A DNA stretch of 64,000 bases from Pseudomonas nicosulfuronedens (GCF_005877905.1 NZ_SWDV01000013.1:124001-188000), one strand, 5' to 3'. Positions 42,462 to 53,835 are shown, counted from the stretch's first letter. Program-made: numbers and translations. The notes: generated from the letters alone by a model not told the origin.

Positions 42462-42482
42462 GGCTGACACCCTCTTGCAAAG

Positions 42483-42791
42483 CTAGTCATCCGAAGTGCC
42501 CTCGAAGCGTCGTGCGACATAGCCCATCAGCAGGCCGCCGAAGATGCCGATCAGGCCGCAGGCCAGGCCCATGGAGCGGTTGCTCACCATGCCGACGTTC
42601 TTCACGTGGGTGGGCAGGCCGAGCAGGCCGATGAAGAACAGCATCGCCGCCGACAGGGCGATCAGGTAAATGCCGCCGGCGCGCCAGGAGTTGGTGGGGA
42701 TGCCCTTCTTCCGGCAATACAGGTACCCGAGGCCAAACGGCAGGGCGAGCTGGGTGAGGGCGAAGACGATGAACTGGCTGGTGTCGCTCAT
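42483..42791 (-). CDS. Small membrane protein inside the exporter operon
   Basis: A 102-aa protein with three predicted membrane segments (FIVFALTQLALPFGLGYLY; AGGIYLIALSAAMLFFIGLLG; LACGLIGIFGGLLMGYVA). It lies between the second permease gene and the outer-membrane factor gene, 66 and 21 bases from its neighbours, so it is probably cotranscribed. No known domain recognised; it may be an accessory subunit of the exporter. Confidence 0.68.
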   Translation of the reverse strand: MSDTSQFIVFALTQLALPFGLGYLYCRKKGIPTNSWRAGGIYLIALSAAMLFFIGLLGLPTHVKNVGMVSNRSMGLACGLIGIFGGLLMGYVARRFEGTSDD

Positions 42792-42857
42792 GGCTGTCCA
42801 TTTCCAAGGAAGTTCCCTGTCAGGGTATTGCATTCGCTCGTCATGTCGGGTGATCCG

Positions 42858-43961
42858 CTACGCAAGCCGGTGGCGGAACAGCCACGAGGCGAGCGGCAGG
42901 GTGACGGCGGCCACCACCAGCATGGGGATCAGGTTCAGGCCGACGTCGGCCAGCGTCGCGCCTTCCAGGTAGACGCGCTGGATCAGGTCGATGCCGAAGC
43001 GCAGCGGGTTGGCATAGGTCACGATCTGCAGGAACTCGGGCATGTTGCGCACCGGCGTGGCGAGGCCGGAAAGCAGCGTCAGCGGCATGATCAGCACGAA
43101 GGTGTAGAGCATTGCCTGCTGCATGTTCAGCGACACCGCGCTGATCGACATGCCCAGCCCGACGCAGGCGATGGTGAACACTGTCAGCCCGCCATAGAGG
43201 TTGAGCAGCGAGCCGGCCATGGGTATTCGGAACCAGAACAGCGCCATCAGCAGCACCAGCGTGGCCTGCACCATGCCGATCAGCAGGGGCGGAATGGCCT
43301 TGCCGAGCATGATTTCCAGCGGTGTATAGGGCGTCACCAATAACTGGTCGAAGGTGCCCTGTTCGCGTTCGCGGGCGACCGAGAGCGCGGTGAGCATCAA
43401 TGTCTGCATCATGCTCAGGGTGGCGATCAGCGCCGGGATCAGCGGCCAGCGGGTTTCCAGGTTGGGGTTGTACCAGGAGCGGCTGACCACGCTGATCGGC
43501 GCCGAGGCCAGACCCTGCTCGCGGTTGAATGCGTCCACCACCACGGCCAGGCCGGCGGCGGCGGAGCCGGCGGTGTTGGAGTTGCGCCCGTCGAGAATGA
43601 CCTGGATCGGCGCCGGGTCGCCCTGGGCCAACCGTGTCTGGAAGTCCGAGGGAATGTGGATCACCAGCAGGGCCTTCTGCTCGTCGATCACCGTCTGGAT
43701 TTCCTCCACGCGGGTGAGCGTCACCACGCGGTGGAAGATGCCGCTGCCATCCAGGCGCGAGATCAGGCGCGTGGAGGATTCGCTATGGCTGAGGTCGAGC
43801 ACGGCGTAGGGCGCATCGTTGAGGTCGAAGGTCACCGCGTAGCCGAACAGCACGCTCTGCATCAGCACCGGTGCCACCAGCACGATCCGGTTGGCCGGAT
43901 CCTTGAGGATTACCAGCAGTTCCTTGCGCCACAGGTTGAGGATGCGCCAGAGAAATTCCAT
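42858..43961 (-). CDS. ABC-2 exporter permease (YbhR-like)
   Basis: A 367-aa ABC-2 type permease. There is one N-terminal membrane segment (RIVLVAPVLMQSVLFGYAV), a large periplasmic domain (residues 45-170), then five C-terminal membrane segments with the cytoplasmic REREQGTFDQLLVTP motif contacting the ATPase. It starts 5 bases after the stop of the other permease. Forms the transmembrane pair with it. Confidence 0.9.
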   Translation of the reverse strand: MEFLWRILNLWRKELLVILKDPANRIVLVAPVLMQSVLFGYAVTFDLNDAPYAVLDLSHSESSTRLISRLDGSGIFHRVVTLTRVEEIQTVIDEQKALLVIHIPSDFQTRLAQGDPAPIQVILDGRNSNTAGSAAAGLAVVVDAFNREQGLASAPISVVSRSWYNPNLETRWPLIPALIATLSMMQTLMLTALSVAREREQGTFDQLLVTPYTPLEIMLGKAIPPLLIGMVQATLVLLMALFWFRIPMAGSLLNLYGGLTVFTIACVGLGMSISAVSLNMQQAMLYTFVLIMPLTLLSGLATPVRNMPEFLQIVTYANPLRFGIDLIQRVYLEGATLADVGLNLIPMLVVAAVTLPLASWLFRHRLA

Positions 43962-43966
43962 GGGAG

Positions 43967-45093
43967 TCAGTCCAGCCGCTTGCGCGTCACCAGCCGCGCC
44001 AGGCCCAGCAGGGCGACGGCGTAGGCGGCGAGGATGGCGCAGTTCTTGAGGATCATCGGCCAGAAGTCGCCGGCCAGGAACAGGGATTTCACCAGTTCCA
44101 TGAAGTAGGTCGCCGGCAGCAGGTTGCCGATCACGCGGATGGCGGTGGGCACGTTGCGCAGGTCGAAGATGAAGCCCGAGAGCATCATCGCCGGCAGGAA
44201 GCTGGCGAGCAGGGCAATCTGGCTGGCGAGGAACTGGTTCTTGGTCACCGCCGAGATCAGCAGGCCGATGCCCAGCGCCACCAGCATGTAGAGCATGGAG
44301 GCGATCACCAGGACGATGAAGGAGCCGTAGATCGGCACGTCGAACAGGAAGCGCGCGGCGAGCAGGCACAGCGCCAGGCCGATCATGCCGATGGCGAAGC
44401 AGGGGATGATCTTCGCCAGGAGGATTTCCACCGGCCGCACTGGCGTGACGAACAGTGCTTCGAGGGTGCCGCGCTCCCATTCGCGGGCCATCACCAGGGC
44501 GGTGAGGAAGGCGCCGACCAGGGTCATGATGAGTACGATCAGCCCCGGCACCAGGTACCAGGTGCTGGTGTTGGCGGCGTTGAACCACATGCGCTGGACG
44601 ATGGTGACCGCGCCAGCCTGGCTTGCCGGGCCGGAGCCACGGTCGGCCTGCTTCTCGGCGTAGCCGGCGAGGGCGCTGCTGACGTAGGTGGAAACGCTGG
44701 CGGCGCGGGTGGCATCCGAGCCCTGCACCAGCACCTGGATCTGCGCGTGGCCGTCGTTGAGGTTGCGGGTGAAGTCGGAGGGGAACTGCACCACCGCGTC
44801 CACCTCGCGAGCGCGCATCAGCTTCTCGCCTTCGGCGTAGGAACGTACGAGGTGCGGTTCCAGATACTCGGTGCGGCTGATCCCGGCGGCCACGTCGCGG
44901 GCCACGGGGGAGGGGTCGTCTAGCACGATGGCGACGATGGCGCGCTTGACGTCCAGCGACAGGCCGTAGCCGAAGATCAGGATCAGCGCGATGGGCAGGC
45001 CGATGCCGATCAGCAGGTTGCTGCGGTCGCGCACTAGTTGCCGCACTTCCTTGCGGGTAAGTGACGCGAGGCGCCGCCAGAAGCCGCCAGCGC

Positions 45094-45097
<4 letters not shown>
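43967..45097 (-). CDS. ABC-2 exporter permease (YbhS-like)
   Basis: A 376-aa ABC-2 permease with the same plan as its neighbour: N-terminal RKEVRQLVRDRSNLLIGIGL entering a membrane segment, a periplasmic domain, the REWERGTLEALFVTP coupling motif and five membrane segments. Its ATG overlaps the ATPase gene stop (ATGA at 45094-45097). Confidence 0.9.
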
Positions 45098-46880
<1,783 letters not shown>

Positions 46881-46881
<1 letters not shown>

Positions 46882-47882
46882 CAGCGCGGCTCGTCGGCGA
46901 AGCGCACCGTGGCCGGCATGCCCAGGCGCAGGCGGTTGTCCGGATCGGCCACCAGTACGCGTACCTCGTAGACGAGGCTGGTGCGCAGCTCCTCGGTCTG
47001 CACTGACTTGGGCGTGAATTCGGCCACCGAGGAAATGAACCCGACGTGGCCGTCGATGGCCTGGTCCGGGTGGCTGTCGGTGAACACCTGGGCTTTCATG
47101 CCGGGCTTGATCTGCCCCAGGTTGGTTTCGCTGACGTAGGCGCGAATCCATTTCGGATCGGTCAGGGCCAGCGAATACACCGGCCGCTGCGGCGATGCCA
47201 TGTCGCCGGGTTCCAGCAGGCGCGAGCGTACGGTGGCGTTCTGCGGCGCCTTGAGGTCGGCTTCGTCGAGGTTGTGCTGCAGCAGTGCCACGTCGGCACG
47301 GGCGGCAGCGAGCTGGGCGTCGGCCTGGGCGATGTCCTCCGCGCGCGGGCCGATCTGGGCCAGACGCAGGGACTTCTGCCGGTCTTCCAGCTCGGCCTGG
47401 GCGACTTTCTGTTGCGAGGTGGCGCTATCGATGTCCTGCTGGCTGACGGCGCGGCCTCCTGGGCTGTTGGCGCGAATGTTCTGCAGCCGGCGCAGCTGGG
47501 TGTTGGCGAGGTCGAGCTGGGCGCGGGCTGCCTTGTCCTGGGCTTTCGCCCGGTCGATGTCCTCGGGGCGCGAGCCGTTCTTCAGGCGCAGCAGATTCTG
47601 CTCCTGAGCGGCGATCTGCGCCTGGGCCTTGTCAATCTGCAAGCGCAGGGTGCGCGTGTCGAGGCTGGCCAACACGTCGCCAGCCTTGACCTGATCGCCT
47701 TCCTCGACATTCATCTTCGCGATGCGCTCGCTGCCGGTGAAGGCCAGCGACACCTGGCGAATGTCCACGTTGCCGTAGAGCACCAGGCGTTTGTCATCAC
47801 CTTCGCGGGAGTGCAGGTACCACCACACTCCACCCCCCAGCAGCAGCGCCACGAGCGCTACCAGCACCAGCTTCTTCGGCAT
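46881..47882 (-). CDS. Membrane fusion protein, HlyD family (YbhG-like)
   Basis: A 333-aa periplasmic adaptor. It has an N-terminal membrane anchor (LVLVALVALLLGGGVWWYL), a biotinyl-lipoyl half motif (NVEEGDQVKAGDVLASLD), a long coiled-coil hairpin (about residues 75-200) and a beta-barrel part (LKAPQNATVRSRLLEPGDMA). It bridges the inner-membrane exporter and the outer-membrane factor. First gene of the operon HlyD - ATPase - permease - permease - small membrane protein - OMF. The TetR regulator found with the E. coli system is absent. No substrate is evident. Confidence 0.92.
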
Positions 47883-48147
47883 GAGCCCATCCCTGTTTCG
47901 TGACAGCCGGGTGAAGGATAGACAGTTCTGCACCGGGCACCCGGATCTGTATCAACGACGCAACGCTCTAGCGTGCGTCCTGACCGTTCGACGGAAGATT
48001 GGGACCTTGGTTTCAACTCGTTTTGCGGGTTGGCTATAACGATTCCCAGTAGCCGTCACACGCAGCGCAGTTCCGACCTTTCGGGCGACGGCTGGGGCCC
48101 TTCCCGGGCTCCGGTCCATTGCCCATCGCCACCGTACGGGGTCGACC

Positions 48148-49647
48148 ATGTCCAGACTGCGCCTGCCGCTCGCCGCGCTGTGCCCGCTCGCTGCGTTCTT
48201 CCTGGGTAACGCGTTCGCCGCGCCCCTCCAGCCGCCACCTGAATTCAGCTACGACGCCCAGGGCGCCACGACGGCGACGCTGACCGCCGAACGCCGCGAG
48301 GTGGCGGTAGGCAACGTGCGCTACGACACCCTGGTGTTCAACGGCCAGTACGATTCGCCCCTGCTGCGGCTCAAGCCCGGCGGCACGCTGACCCTGCGCC
48401 TGGACAACCGCATGGACGACATCACCAACCTGCACTTCCACGGCATGACGGTCACGCCGCTGGACGGTGGCGACAGCATCTTTCGCGAGACCCGATCCCA
48501 TGAAGTCGGTGACTATCACTTCGCGATTCCCGCCAACCACAGCCCCGGTGCGTACTGGTACCACAGCCACTTTCACGGCGGGTCGCAGTACCAGGTGTCG
48601 GCCGGGATCGCGGGGCCGATCATCGTCGACGGCATCCTCGATCCGTTCCCCGAGCTCAAGGGCATCAGGGAACGCGTGCTGGTGCTGCGCAACTTCCAGA
48701 AGACCCTGACCGGGCGTAACGCCACCGAGGTCATCACCAGCGCGCCTTCTATCCGCACCATCAACGGCCAGTTCGAACCGACCCTCGATATCCAGCCGGG
48801 CGAGACGCAGCTCTGGCACTTCATCAACATCGCCGCCAACCAGTACTTCCGCATCGCCATCGATGGCCAGTCGATGCAGGTGTTGTCCCGCGACGGCAAC
48901 ACGGTGACCCGGCGGGTCGATGCGAAAGAGGTGCTGATCGGCCCGTCGGCGCGCTTCAGCGTGCTGGTGGTGGGGCCGGCGGCCGGCCAGCACGACATCA
49001 CCATGGGCGCCGCCAATACGGGACCGGCGGGGGATACCTATCCGGCGCAGCGGCTCGCCATCCTCAACTCCAGTGGCGCGGCGGTGGCGACGAAGCAGAT
49101 CACCAGTGCGTATCCGCAGGTCGAAGACTTCCGCCAGGAGAAAGTCGCGCGGGTCCGCCAGTTCGCCTTCCAGGACTCGGACAGTGACCCCAATACCTTC
49201 TACATCAACGGCACGCGCTTCGATCCGGGCAAGGTGAATACCACGGTGAAACTGGGCGACCTGGAGGAGTGGCGGCTGTACAACCCATCCCAGGAACTGC
49301 ACCAGTTCCACATCCACCAGACCGACTTCCAGGTCGTCGAGATCAACGGCAAGCCGGTGCGTTTCAGTGGCTACCGGGACAACGTGTACATCCCCGCTAC
49401 CGGCTCGATCACCCTGCGCATTCCGTTCCGCGACCCGGTGATGCTCGGCAAGTTCGTCTACCACTGCCACATCCTCGAACACGAGGACGGCGGCATGATG
49501 CAGGCGATCCAGGTAGTACGCCCGGAGGATTACGAGCAGGCGGTGAAGCTCGAACCCCTGGGCGGCATCTACGGCGACAACCAGACGTGCGCCTATCTGC
49601 GTAACACCGGGCGGGACTTCGACAAGTCCAACCCGCTGGCCAAGTGA
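48148..49647 (+). CDS. Periplasmic multicopper oxidase
   Basis: A 499-aa three-cupredoxin-domain oxidase with a signal peptide (ends near NAFAA, residue 25). All copper ligand motifs are present: HFHG at 96-99, HSHFH at 139-143, HQFHIH at 385-390 and HCHILEHEDGGM at 439-450. This gives one type 1 copper with methionine axial ligand and a trinuclear centre. Likely roles are copper(I) or phenol oxidation. It lacks the methionine-rich insert of CueO and the Tat RR motif of CopA, so it is not clearly either. First gene of a three-gene unit with a barrel protein and an SCO copper chaperone. The 265-base gap to the divergent exporter operon should carry both promoters; I see no clear CueR or CopR box. 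Confidence 0.9.
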   Translation: MSRLRLPLAALCPLAAFFLGNAFAAPLQPPPEFSYDAQGATTATLTAERREVAVGNVRYDTLVFNGQYDSPLLRLKPGGTLTLRLDNRMDDITNLHFHGMTVTPLDGGDSIFRETRSHEVGDYHFAIPANHSPGAYWYHSHFHGGSQYQVSAGIAGPIIVDGILDPFPELKGIRERVLVLRNFQKTLTGRNATEVITSAPSIRTINGQFEPTLDIQPGETQLWHFINIAANQYFRIAIDGQSMQVLSRDGNTVTRRVDAKEVLIGPSARFSVLVVGPAAGQHDITMGAANTGPAGDTYPAQRLAILNSSGAAVATKQITSAYPQVEDFRQEKVARVRQFAFQDSDSDPNTFYINGTRFDPGKVNTTVKLGDLEEWRLYNPSQELHQFHIHQTDFQVVEINGKPVRFSGYRDNVYIPATGSITLRIPFRDPVMLGKFVYHCHILEHEDGGMMQAIQVVRPEDYEQAVKLEPLGGIYGDNQTCAYLRNTGRDFDKSNPLAK

Positions 49648-49657
49648 GGGCGCCGCC

Positions 49658-50779
49658 ATGAACCCCAACCGCCTGACCCTGCCGCTGCTCGGCGCACTGC
49701 TGGCCAGTCCCGTCGCGCACGCCGACGACGGCCAGTACCCCAACGTCGGCCTGGATTACGACGCCACCTTCCAGTACGACTACACCCGCGCCGACCACTC
49801 CCAGCCCGGCGGCCGCGAGACGCTGGACGGCTACCCGGACATCAACAGCACCTTCTACTTGCGCTTCAGCCGCGACTCGCAGATTCGCTTCTCCACCGAG
49901 ATCAACCCGATCGACCCGCCGAACAACGGCGAGAAGCGCTTCTTCGAAGATGTCGGCATGGTCATCAACGAGCTGGACTACTACCAGCAGTTCGACAACC
50001 AGGCTTTCGTCGTCGGCAAGTACCACGTACCCATCGGCCGCGCCATGGACCAGGCACCGGGGCTCTATACCAGCGACTTCGTCGATACCTACGACATGGA
50101 CGGCATGCTCGGCGGTACCTACTCGTACCGCTTCTTCAGCCAGAGTCTGGGCAATATCGAACCGAACCTGAGCCTGTATACCGCCGACAACTCCTACCTG
50201 GGCCGGCCGTACTTCCGCCACGGCGAGATGCTCAAGAAGGACGCCGGCGGCCCGGCCAATACCGGCAAGCTGGACTCCTATGCGGTGATGGTGAACTGGC
50301 TGGCGATCCCGGCGATTCCCTACCTGGAATTGCAGGCCGGCTACGCGCGCAGCCGCGAGGGCGATGCTGTGGAGGGGCAAGGCGAACCGGACGACGAGGT
50401 CATCCGCCTGGCGTCGGCGCGCTATATCTGGGCCTTCCACGGCAATACCCTGGGGCCGACGCTGGACCGGCAATACATGGACCTGGTGCCCTTCATCGAG
50501 TACGCCGACGTCGACAACGAGGACGCCATTGCCGGCAACGACACGAAGTACCTGACCACCTCGCTGACCTTCGACTGGGGCCTGTGGGCCTTCGGCCTGA
50601 CGCGCACCAACAAGAGCTACAGCCTGGGCGATACGCCCGACGACTACCTCAACGAATTCAGCGTGGTCTACAACATCACCGGGCAGCTCAAGCTGGACGT
50701 CTCCGCCGGCACCCAGAAACAACAGGGTGAGAACTCCAACATCGTCGGCCTGGCGCTGACCTATTCGGGAGGCTATTGA
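49658..50779 (+). CDS. Outer-membrane beta-barrel protein of the copper unit
   Basis: A 373-aa exported protein with a signal peptide (LLGALLASPVAHA) and alternating aromatic/hydrophobic strands throughout (YDATFQYDYTR, STFYLRFSRDS, YAVMVNWLAIP, LTFDWGLWAFGLTR). It ends in an aromatic residue (ALTYSGGY), as expected for an outer-membrane barrel. 11 bases after the oxidase stop and 3 bases before the SCO gene. It may be a copper-related porin by context. No family name assigned with confidence. Confidence 0.75.
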   Translation: MNPNRLTLPLLGALLASPVAHADDGQYPNVGLDYDATFQYDYTRADHSQPGGRETLDGYPDINSTFYLRFSRDSQIRFSTEINPIDPPNNGEKRFFEDVGMVINELDYYQQFDNQAFVVGKYHVPIGRAMDQAPGLYTSDFVDTYDMDGMLGGTYSYRFFSQSLGNIEPNLSLYTADNSYLGRPYFRHGEMLKKDAGGPANTGKLDSYAVMVNWLAIPAIPYLELQAGYARSREGDAVEGQGEPDDEVIRLASARYIWAFHGNTLGPTLDRQYMDLVPFIEYADVDNEDAIAGNDTKYLTTSLTFDWGLWAFGLTRTNKSYSLGDTPDDYLNEFSVVYNITGQLKLDVSAGTQKQQGENSNIVGLALTYSGGY

Positions 50780-50781
50780 CC

Positions 50782-51333
50782 ATGCGGCTCTGGATACTCT
50801 GCCTGGCACTGCTGGTGGGCACGCTGGAGGCAGCGACCCGCACCGATGTCGGCGGGCCGTTCAGCCTCATCGACCAGGACGGCCAGCGAGTGACCGAGCG
50901 CAGCTACGAAGGGCGTCCGGCGCTGCTCTACTTCGGCTTCACCTCCTGCCCGGACATCTGCCCGACGGACCTCGCCAGGATGGCGCGTATCGCCCGCGCG
51001 GTGGAGCAGGAGAAGGGCGTGAAACCCCGCCCGATCTTCGTCACCCTGGATCCCGAACGCGATACGCCGCAGCAGCTCAAGGGCTATGTCGGGCACTTCG
51101 ATGCGGAGTTCGTCGGCCTCACCGGCACGCCGCAGGAGATCGCCAGCATTACCGACGAGTATCACGTGTTCTACAAGAAGGTACCCACTGGCGACAGGCC
51201 CGGTGACTACACGGTCGATCACTCCACCTTCCTGTTCCTGCTGGACAGGGAGGGCGGTTATCTCGACCACTTCGGCCGGGGGCTGAAGGAGGAGGAGATC
51301 GTCGAGCGTGTCGCGCAGAAACTGAGTCAGTGA
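50782..51333 (+). CDS. SCO1/SenC-family copper chaperone
   Basis: A 183-aa thioredoxin-fold protein with an N-terminal signal/anchor (LWILCLALLVGTLEA). Copper ligands C56 and C60 (TSCPDICPTD) and H147 (VDHSTFLFLL) are all in place. SCO proteins deliver copper to oxidases; here the adjacent multicopper oxidase is the likely client rather than cytochrome oxidase, which is not nearby. ATG 50782 begins 3 bases after the barrel gene stop. Confidence 0.93.
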   Translation: MRLWILCLALLVGTLEAATRTDVGGPFSLIDQDGQRVTERSYEGRPALLYFGFTSCPDICPTDLARMARIARAVEQEKGVKPRPIFVTLDPERDTPQQLKGYVGHFDAEFVGLTGTPQEIASITDEYHVFYKKVPTGDRPGDYTVDHSTFLFLLDREGGYLDHFGRGLKEEEIVERVAQKLSQ

Positions 51334-51420
51334 GTACGGGTTGGCACTTTCGCCTGTCACGTCGCTGAGGCTCTGCGACGCTTGTTAGCGTGACGGATCA
51401 CCCCCGCTGGAGAATCTGTC

Positions 51421-51705
51421 ATGAACGATGAAGTCGAGAACCTGCAAGCCGTTCGCCAGTCCCCCTGGTTCCGCCGTGCGCGATGGATGCAAGGGTTCGG
51501 GCTGGTCATGTTCATCGTGGCCGTGTCGCTGGCTCTCTTCACCGATTTCACCGAACACCCGCGAGGCATCACTGCCATCGCCATACTGGGAGCGCTGGGG
51601 CTTCTGTCGCTGGTGCCGGCACGGTTCATCCTCACCGTTTACCTGATGAGCCCCGCAGACAAGAAGCGAGCGGGCGACCAGGCGAACCGCAGGCCATTTT
51701 CGTGA
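51421..51705 (+). CDS. Small two-helix membrane protein, paralogue 1
   Basis: A 94-aa protein: polar N-terminus ending QSPWFRRARWMQGFG, membrane segment LVMFIVAVSLALFTDF, a loop, a second segment ITAIAILGALGLLSLVPARFIL, and a basic tail. It aligns with the gene at 51811 through the shared S-x-W/(F)-R-R/L-x-R-x-M-Q-x-FG...L-A-x-x-TDF pattern, so the pair is a tandem duplication. Function unknown. Confidence 0.68.
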   Translation: MNDEVENLQAVRQSPWFRRARWMQGFGLVMFIVAVSLALFTDFTEHPRGITAIAILGALGLLSLVPARFILTVYLMSPADKKRAGDQANRRPFS

Positions 51706-51810
51706 TGCCATGTCGGCGGATCGGCCCGCTGGCGAGCGTTTCGTCAGCTATCGCTCCGTCCGCCGGATTGCCTGATAGCGTGGAAGAACACCTCTCGCGG
51801 AGATTGCAAA

Positions 51811-52059
51811 ATGGACAACGAGAGCAACTTCCTGAGCCATCAGCGCTCATCCTGGCACCTGCGCGCCCTGCGGATGCAGTGGTTCGGTGTGGTATTGCTG
51901 TTCCTCGCCGCGGCCCTCGCGGCGCTGACCGATTTCCTCGACCAGGGTGGCGGCGTGGCGATCCTCATCGTCTTCGCCGTGGTTGGCTTGCTGGCCCTGC
52001 TGGTGGCGCGGTTGATCCTGCTGAGCCCGGCGGGCAGGCTCCGTACTCGGCACCCGTGA
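51811..52059 (+). CDS. Small two-helix membrane protein, paralogue 2
   Basis: An 82-aa protein with the same plan as the previous gene: SSWHLRALRMQWFGVVLLFL then AALTDFLDQGG and a second membrane segment VAILIVFAVVGLLALLVARLI. It lies 105 bases downstream, with its own GGAG sequence before the start. The stretches before both genes also share a TAGCGTG(G)A motif, so the promoter region may have been duplicated too. Function unknown. Confidence 0.66.
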   Translation: MDNESNFLSHQRSSWHLRALRMQWFGVVLLFLAAALAALTDFLDQGGGVAILIVFAVVGLLALLVARLILLSPAGRLRTRHP

Positions 52060-52087
52060 GGTTTCGCTGCGGCGAAGAACGCTTGCC

Positions 52088-52276
52088 CTAGCGCCGCGGG
52101 ATGGACTGCACCTGTGGCTGGATCTGTTGCTGAGGAATGCGCTGGTAACCCATTTGACCCTCGTCCATGGGCGGCGGGGGTGGCGCGTCCGGGTGGCGAT
52201 TGTGAGTACCGCAGGATGAGCCGCCGAGCAGCACGGCCAGTGCGACGATCAGCAGCAGAAAAGTGGACTTGCCCAT
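52088..52276 (-). CDS. Small proline/glutamine-rich lipoprotein
   Basis: A 62-aa protein. A signal sequence (STFLLLIVALAVLLGGSSC) ends in a lipobox-like LGGSSC, with the lipidated cysteine at residue 23. The mature part is rich in Pro and Gln (DAPPPPPMDEGQ, QQQIQPQVQ). AGGAGA sits 8 bases before the ATG. A much longer frame continues upstream but is only the reverse of the plus-strand genes. Probably membrane-anchored; role unknown. Confidence 0.68.
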   Translation of the reverse strand: MGKSTFLLLIVALAVLLGGSSCGTHNRHPDAPPPPPMDEGQMGYQRIPQQQIQPQVQSIPRR

Positions 52277-52489
52277 GGCATGTCTCCTGGATGATCCCTC
52301 CCACGAGTGAAAGCGAAAACCCGGTGTTGGAGGGCCCGGCCTGACGAATGGGGCGTCTGCGGCATTTGGTATCTGGCGATTGTGCGAAACCGCGCCGTGC
52401 GGCCCTCTCGCCGCTCGTGCAGAACGCCGGGGCTCATCCATACTCAAGCCATTCGCCCTGGCGCTGGGCCAGGTGGCAAGGAGGGCGGG

Positions 52490-52861
52490 ATGCTCGACTA
52501 CGTTGCTTTGGGAATACTGATTTTTGCCGCGGTGGTGCTGTTCTACGGCATCATCGTGCTGCACGACATTCCCTATGAGATCGCGGTGCACCGCGATCAC
52601 CCCCATCAGGACGCGATCCACGCGGCCGGATGGGTGAGTCTTTTCACCCTGCACGCACTCTGGCCGTTCCTCTGGATCTGGGCCATGTTGTACCGCAAGG
52701 ACCGTGGCTGGGGATTCCACCACGGCCGAACACCGCAAGCCGAGGCGGAGTATCTCGAAGGACAACTGGCGGAATTGCGCCACCGTCTGGAAGTACTGGA
52801 AGGCAGAGCGACCGGCGCCGACACGCCGCCTGTACCGAAACAGCCGGGCGGGGAGGGCTGA
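52490..52861 (+). CDS. DUF3302 membrane protein (YiaW-like)
   Basis: A 123-aa protein with two membrane segments (MLDYVALGILIFAAVVLFYG and VSLFTLHALWPFLWIWAML), the conserved HDIPYEIAVHRDHPHQDAI loop between them, and a C-terminal coiled coil (AEAEYLEGQLAELRHRLEVL). This is the DUF3302/YiaW pattern. It lies 3 bases before the HlyD-type gene, as yiaW-yiaV do in E. coli, and is probably a partner of it. Confidence 0.85.
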   Translation: MLDYVALGILIFAAVVLFYGIIVLHDIPYEIAVHRDHPHQDAIHAAGWVSLFTLHALWPFLWIWAMLYRKDRGWGFHHGRTPQAEAEYLEGQLAELRHRLEVLEGRATGADTPPVPKQPGGEG

Positions 52862-52864
52862 AGC

Positions 52865-53824
52865 ATGGATTTGTTGCTGATCCTGACCTACACCGCCATC
52901 TGCATTGCCATCTTCAAGATCTTCCGCATCCCGCTGAACAAGTGGACAGTCCCAACCGCCGTGCTCGGCGGTGTGGTACTGATCGGTGCGCTGATCTTCA
53001 CCATGAACTACAACCACCCGTATTCCGAAGTGGCGCGTACCTATTTCGTCACCACGCCAGTGATTCCGGTAGTAACCGGGCAGGTCATCGAAGTACCGGT
53101 GAAGAGTAACGAGCTGATCGAGAAGGGTGCCGTGCTCTTCCGCCTTGATCCCAAACCGTTCCAGCTGAAACTGGACTCGATCAAGGCGCAACTGGTGTCG
53201 GCGCGCGCCGACCAGTCTCGCGCCCGCGAACTGGCCTTGCGCAACGTGGGCAACAAGCGCGACGTCGATCTGACCACCGCACGGGTCGATGACCTGAACG
53301 CACAACTGGGGCTGGCCCAGTTCAACCTCGACAACTCGGTGGTGCGTGCTCCGTCCCGAGGCTTCGTCACCCACGTTTCGCTGCGCCCGGGCATGATGGC
53401 GACACGCCTGCCGCTGCGTCCCTCGATGGTCTTCGTGCCGGACGAGGGCCAGTACTTCGTTGCCTGGATGCGCCAGAACAGCCAGCTGCGCCTCACCGCC
53501 GGGGACGAAGCGGAGATTGCCTTCGACGGCATTCCCGGCAAGGTCTTCAGTGGCAAGGTCAAGCAGGTCATCGGTGTGATCGGTGAAGGCCAGGTACAGC
53601 CCTCCGGCACCCTGCTCAGCTACACCGGCTCACCGCCGGCTGGCCGTGTGCCGGTGTTCATCGAGATCACCGACCCCGACTACGCCCAGTACGCCACCCT
53701 GATGCCCGGCGGCTCCTACGGCCAGGCGGCGCTGTACAGCCAGCATTTCCACCACGTGGCGATCATGCGCAAGATCCTCCTGCGCATGGCGGCCTGGATG
53801 AACTACATCTTCCCGTTCCACTGA
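52865..53824 (+). CDS. Membrane fusion protein, HlyD family (YiaV-like)
   Basis: A 319-aa protein with two N-terminal membrane segments (LLLILTYTAICIAIFKIF; VLGGVVLIGALIFTM), a lipoyl-type segment (TGQVIEVPVKSNELIEKGAV), a short coiled-coil hairpin and a second lipoyl half (VRAPSRGFVTHVSLRPGMMA). It pairs with the DUF3302 gene upstream. Unlike the exporter adaptor at 46881 there is no ATPase or RND pump nearby, so the transport partner is unknown. Confidence 0.88.
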   Translation: MDLLLILTYTAICIAIFKIFRIPLNKWTVPTAVLGGVVLIGALIFTMNYNHPYSEVARTYFVTTPVIPVVTGQVIEVPVKSNELIEKGAVLFRLDPKPFQLKLDSIKAQLVSARADQSRARELALRNVGNKRDVDLTTARVDDLNAQLGLAQFNLDNSVVRAPSRGFVTHVSLRPGMMATRLPLRPSMVFVPDEGQYFVAWMRQNSQLRLTAGDEAEIAFDGIPGKVFSGKVKQVIGVIGEGQVQPSGTLLSYTGSPPAGRVPVFIEITDPDYAQYATLMPGGSYGQAALYSQHFHHVAIMRKILLRMAAWMNYIFPFH

Positions 53825-53835
53825 TCCATCCCCGC

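Noticed and set aside
47000-47882. Possible longer N-terminus of the double ATPase reaching into the HlyD gene
   Set aside because: The frame is open only by chance; the ATG at 46881 overlaps the HlyD stop as in coupled operons, and the family begins there.
52277-53374. N-terminal extension of the small lipoprotein into a 428-codon protein
   Set aside because: The extension is the reverse of the DUF3302 and HlyD-type genes. A lipoprotein signal with a ribosome site directly before it marks the real start at 52276.
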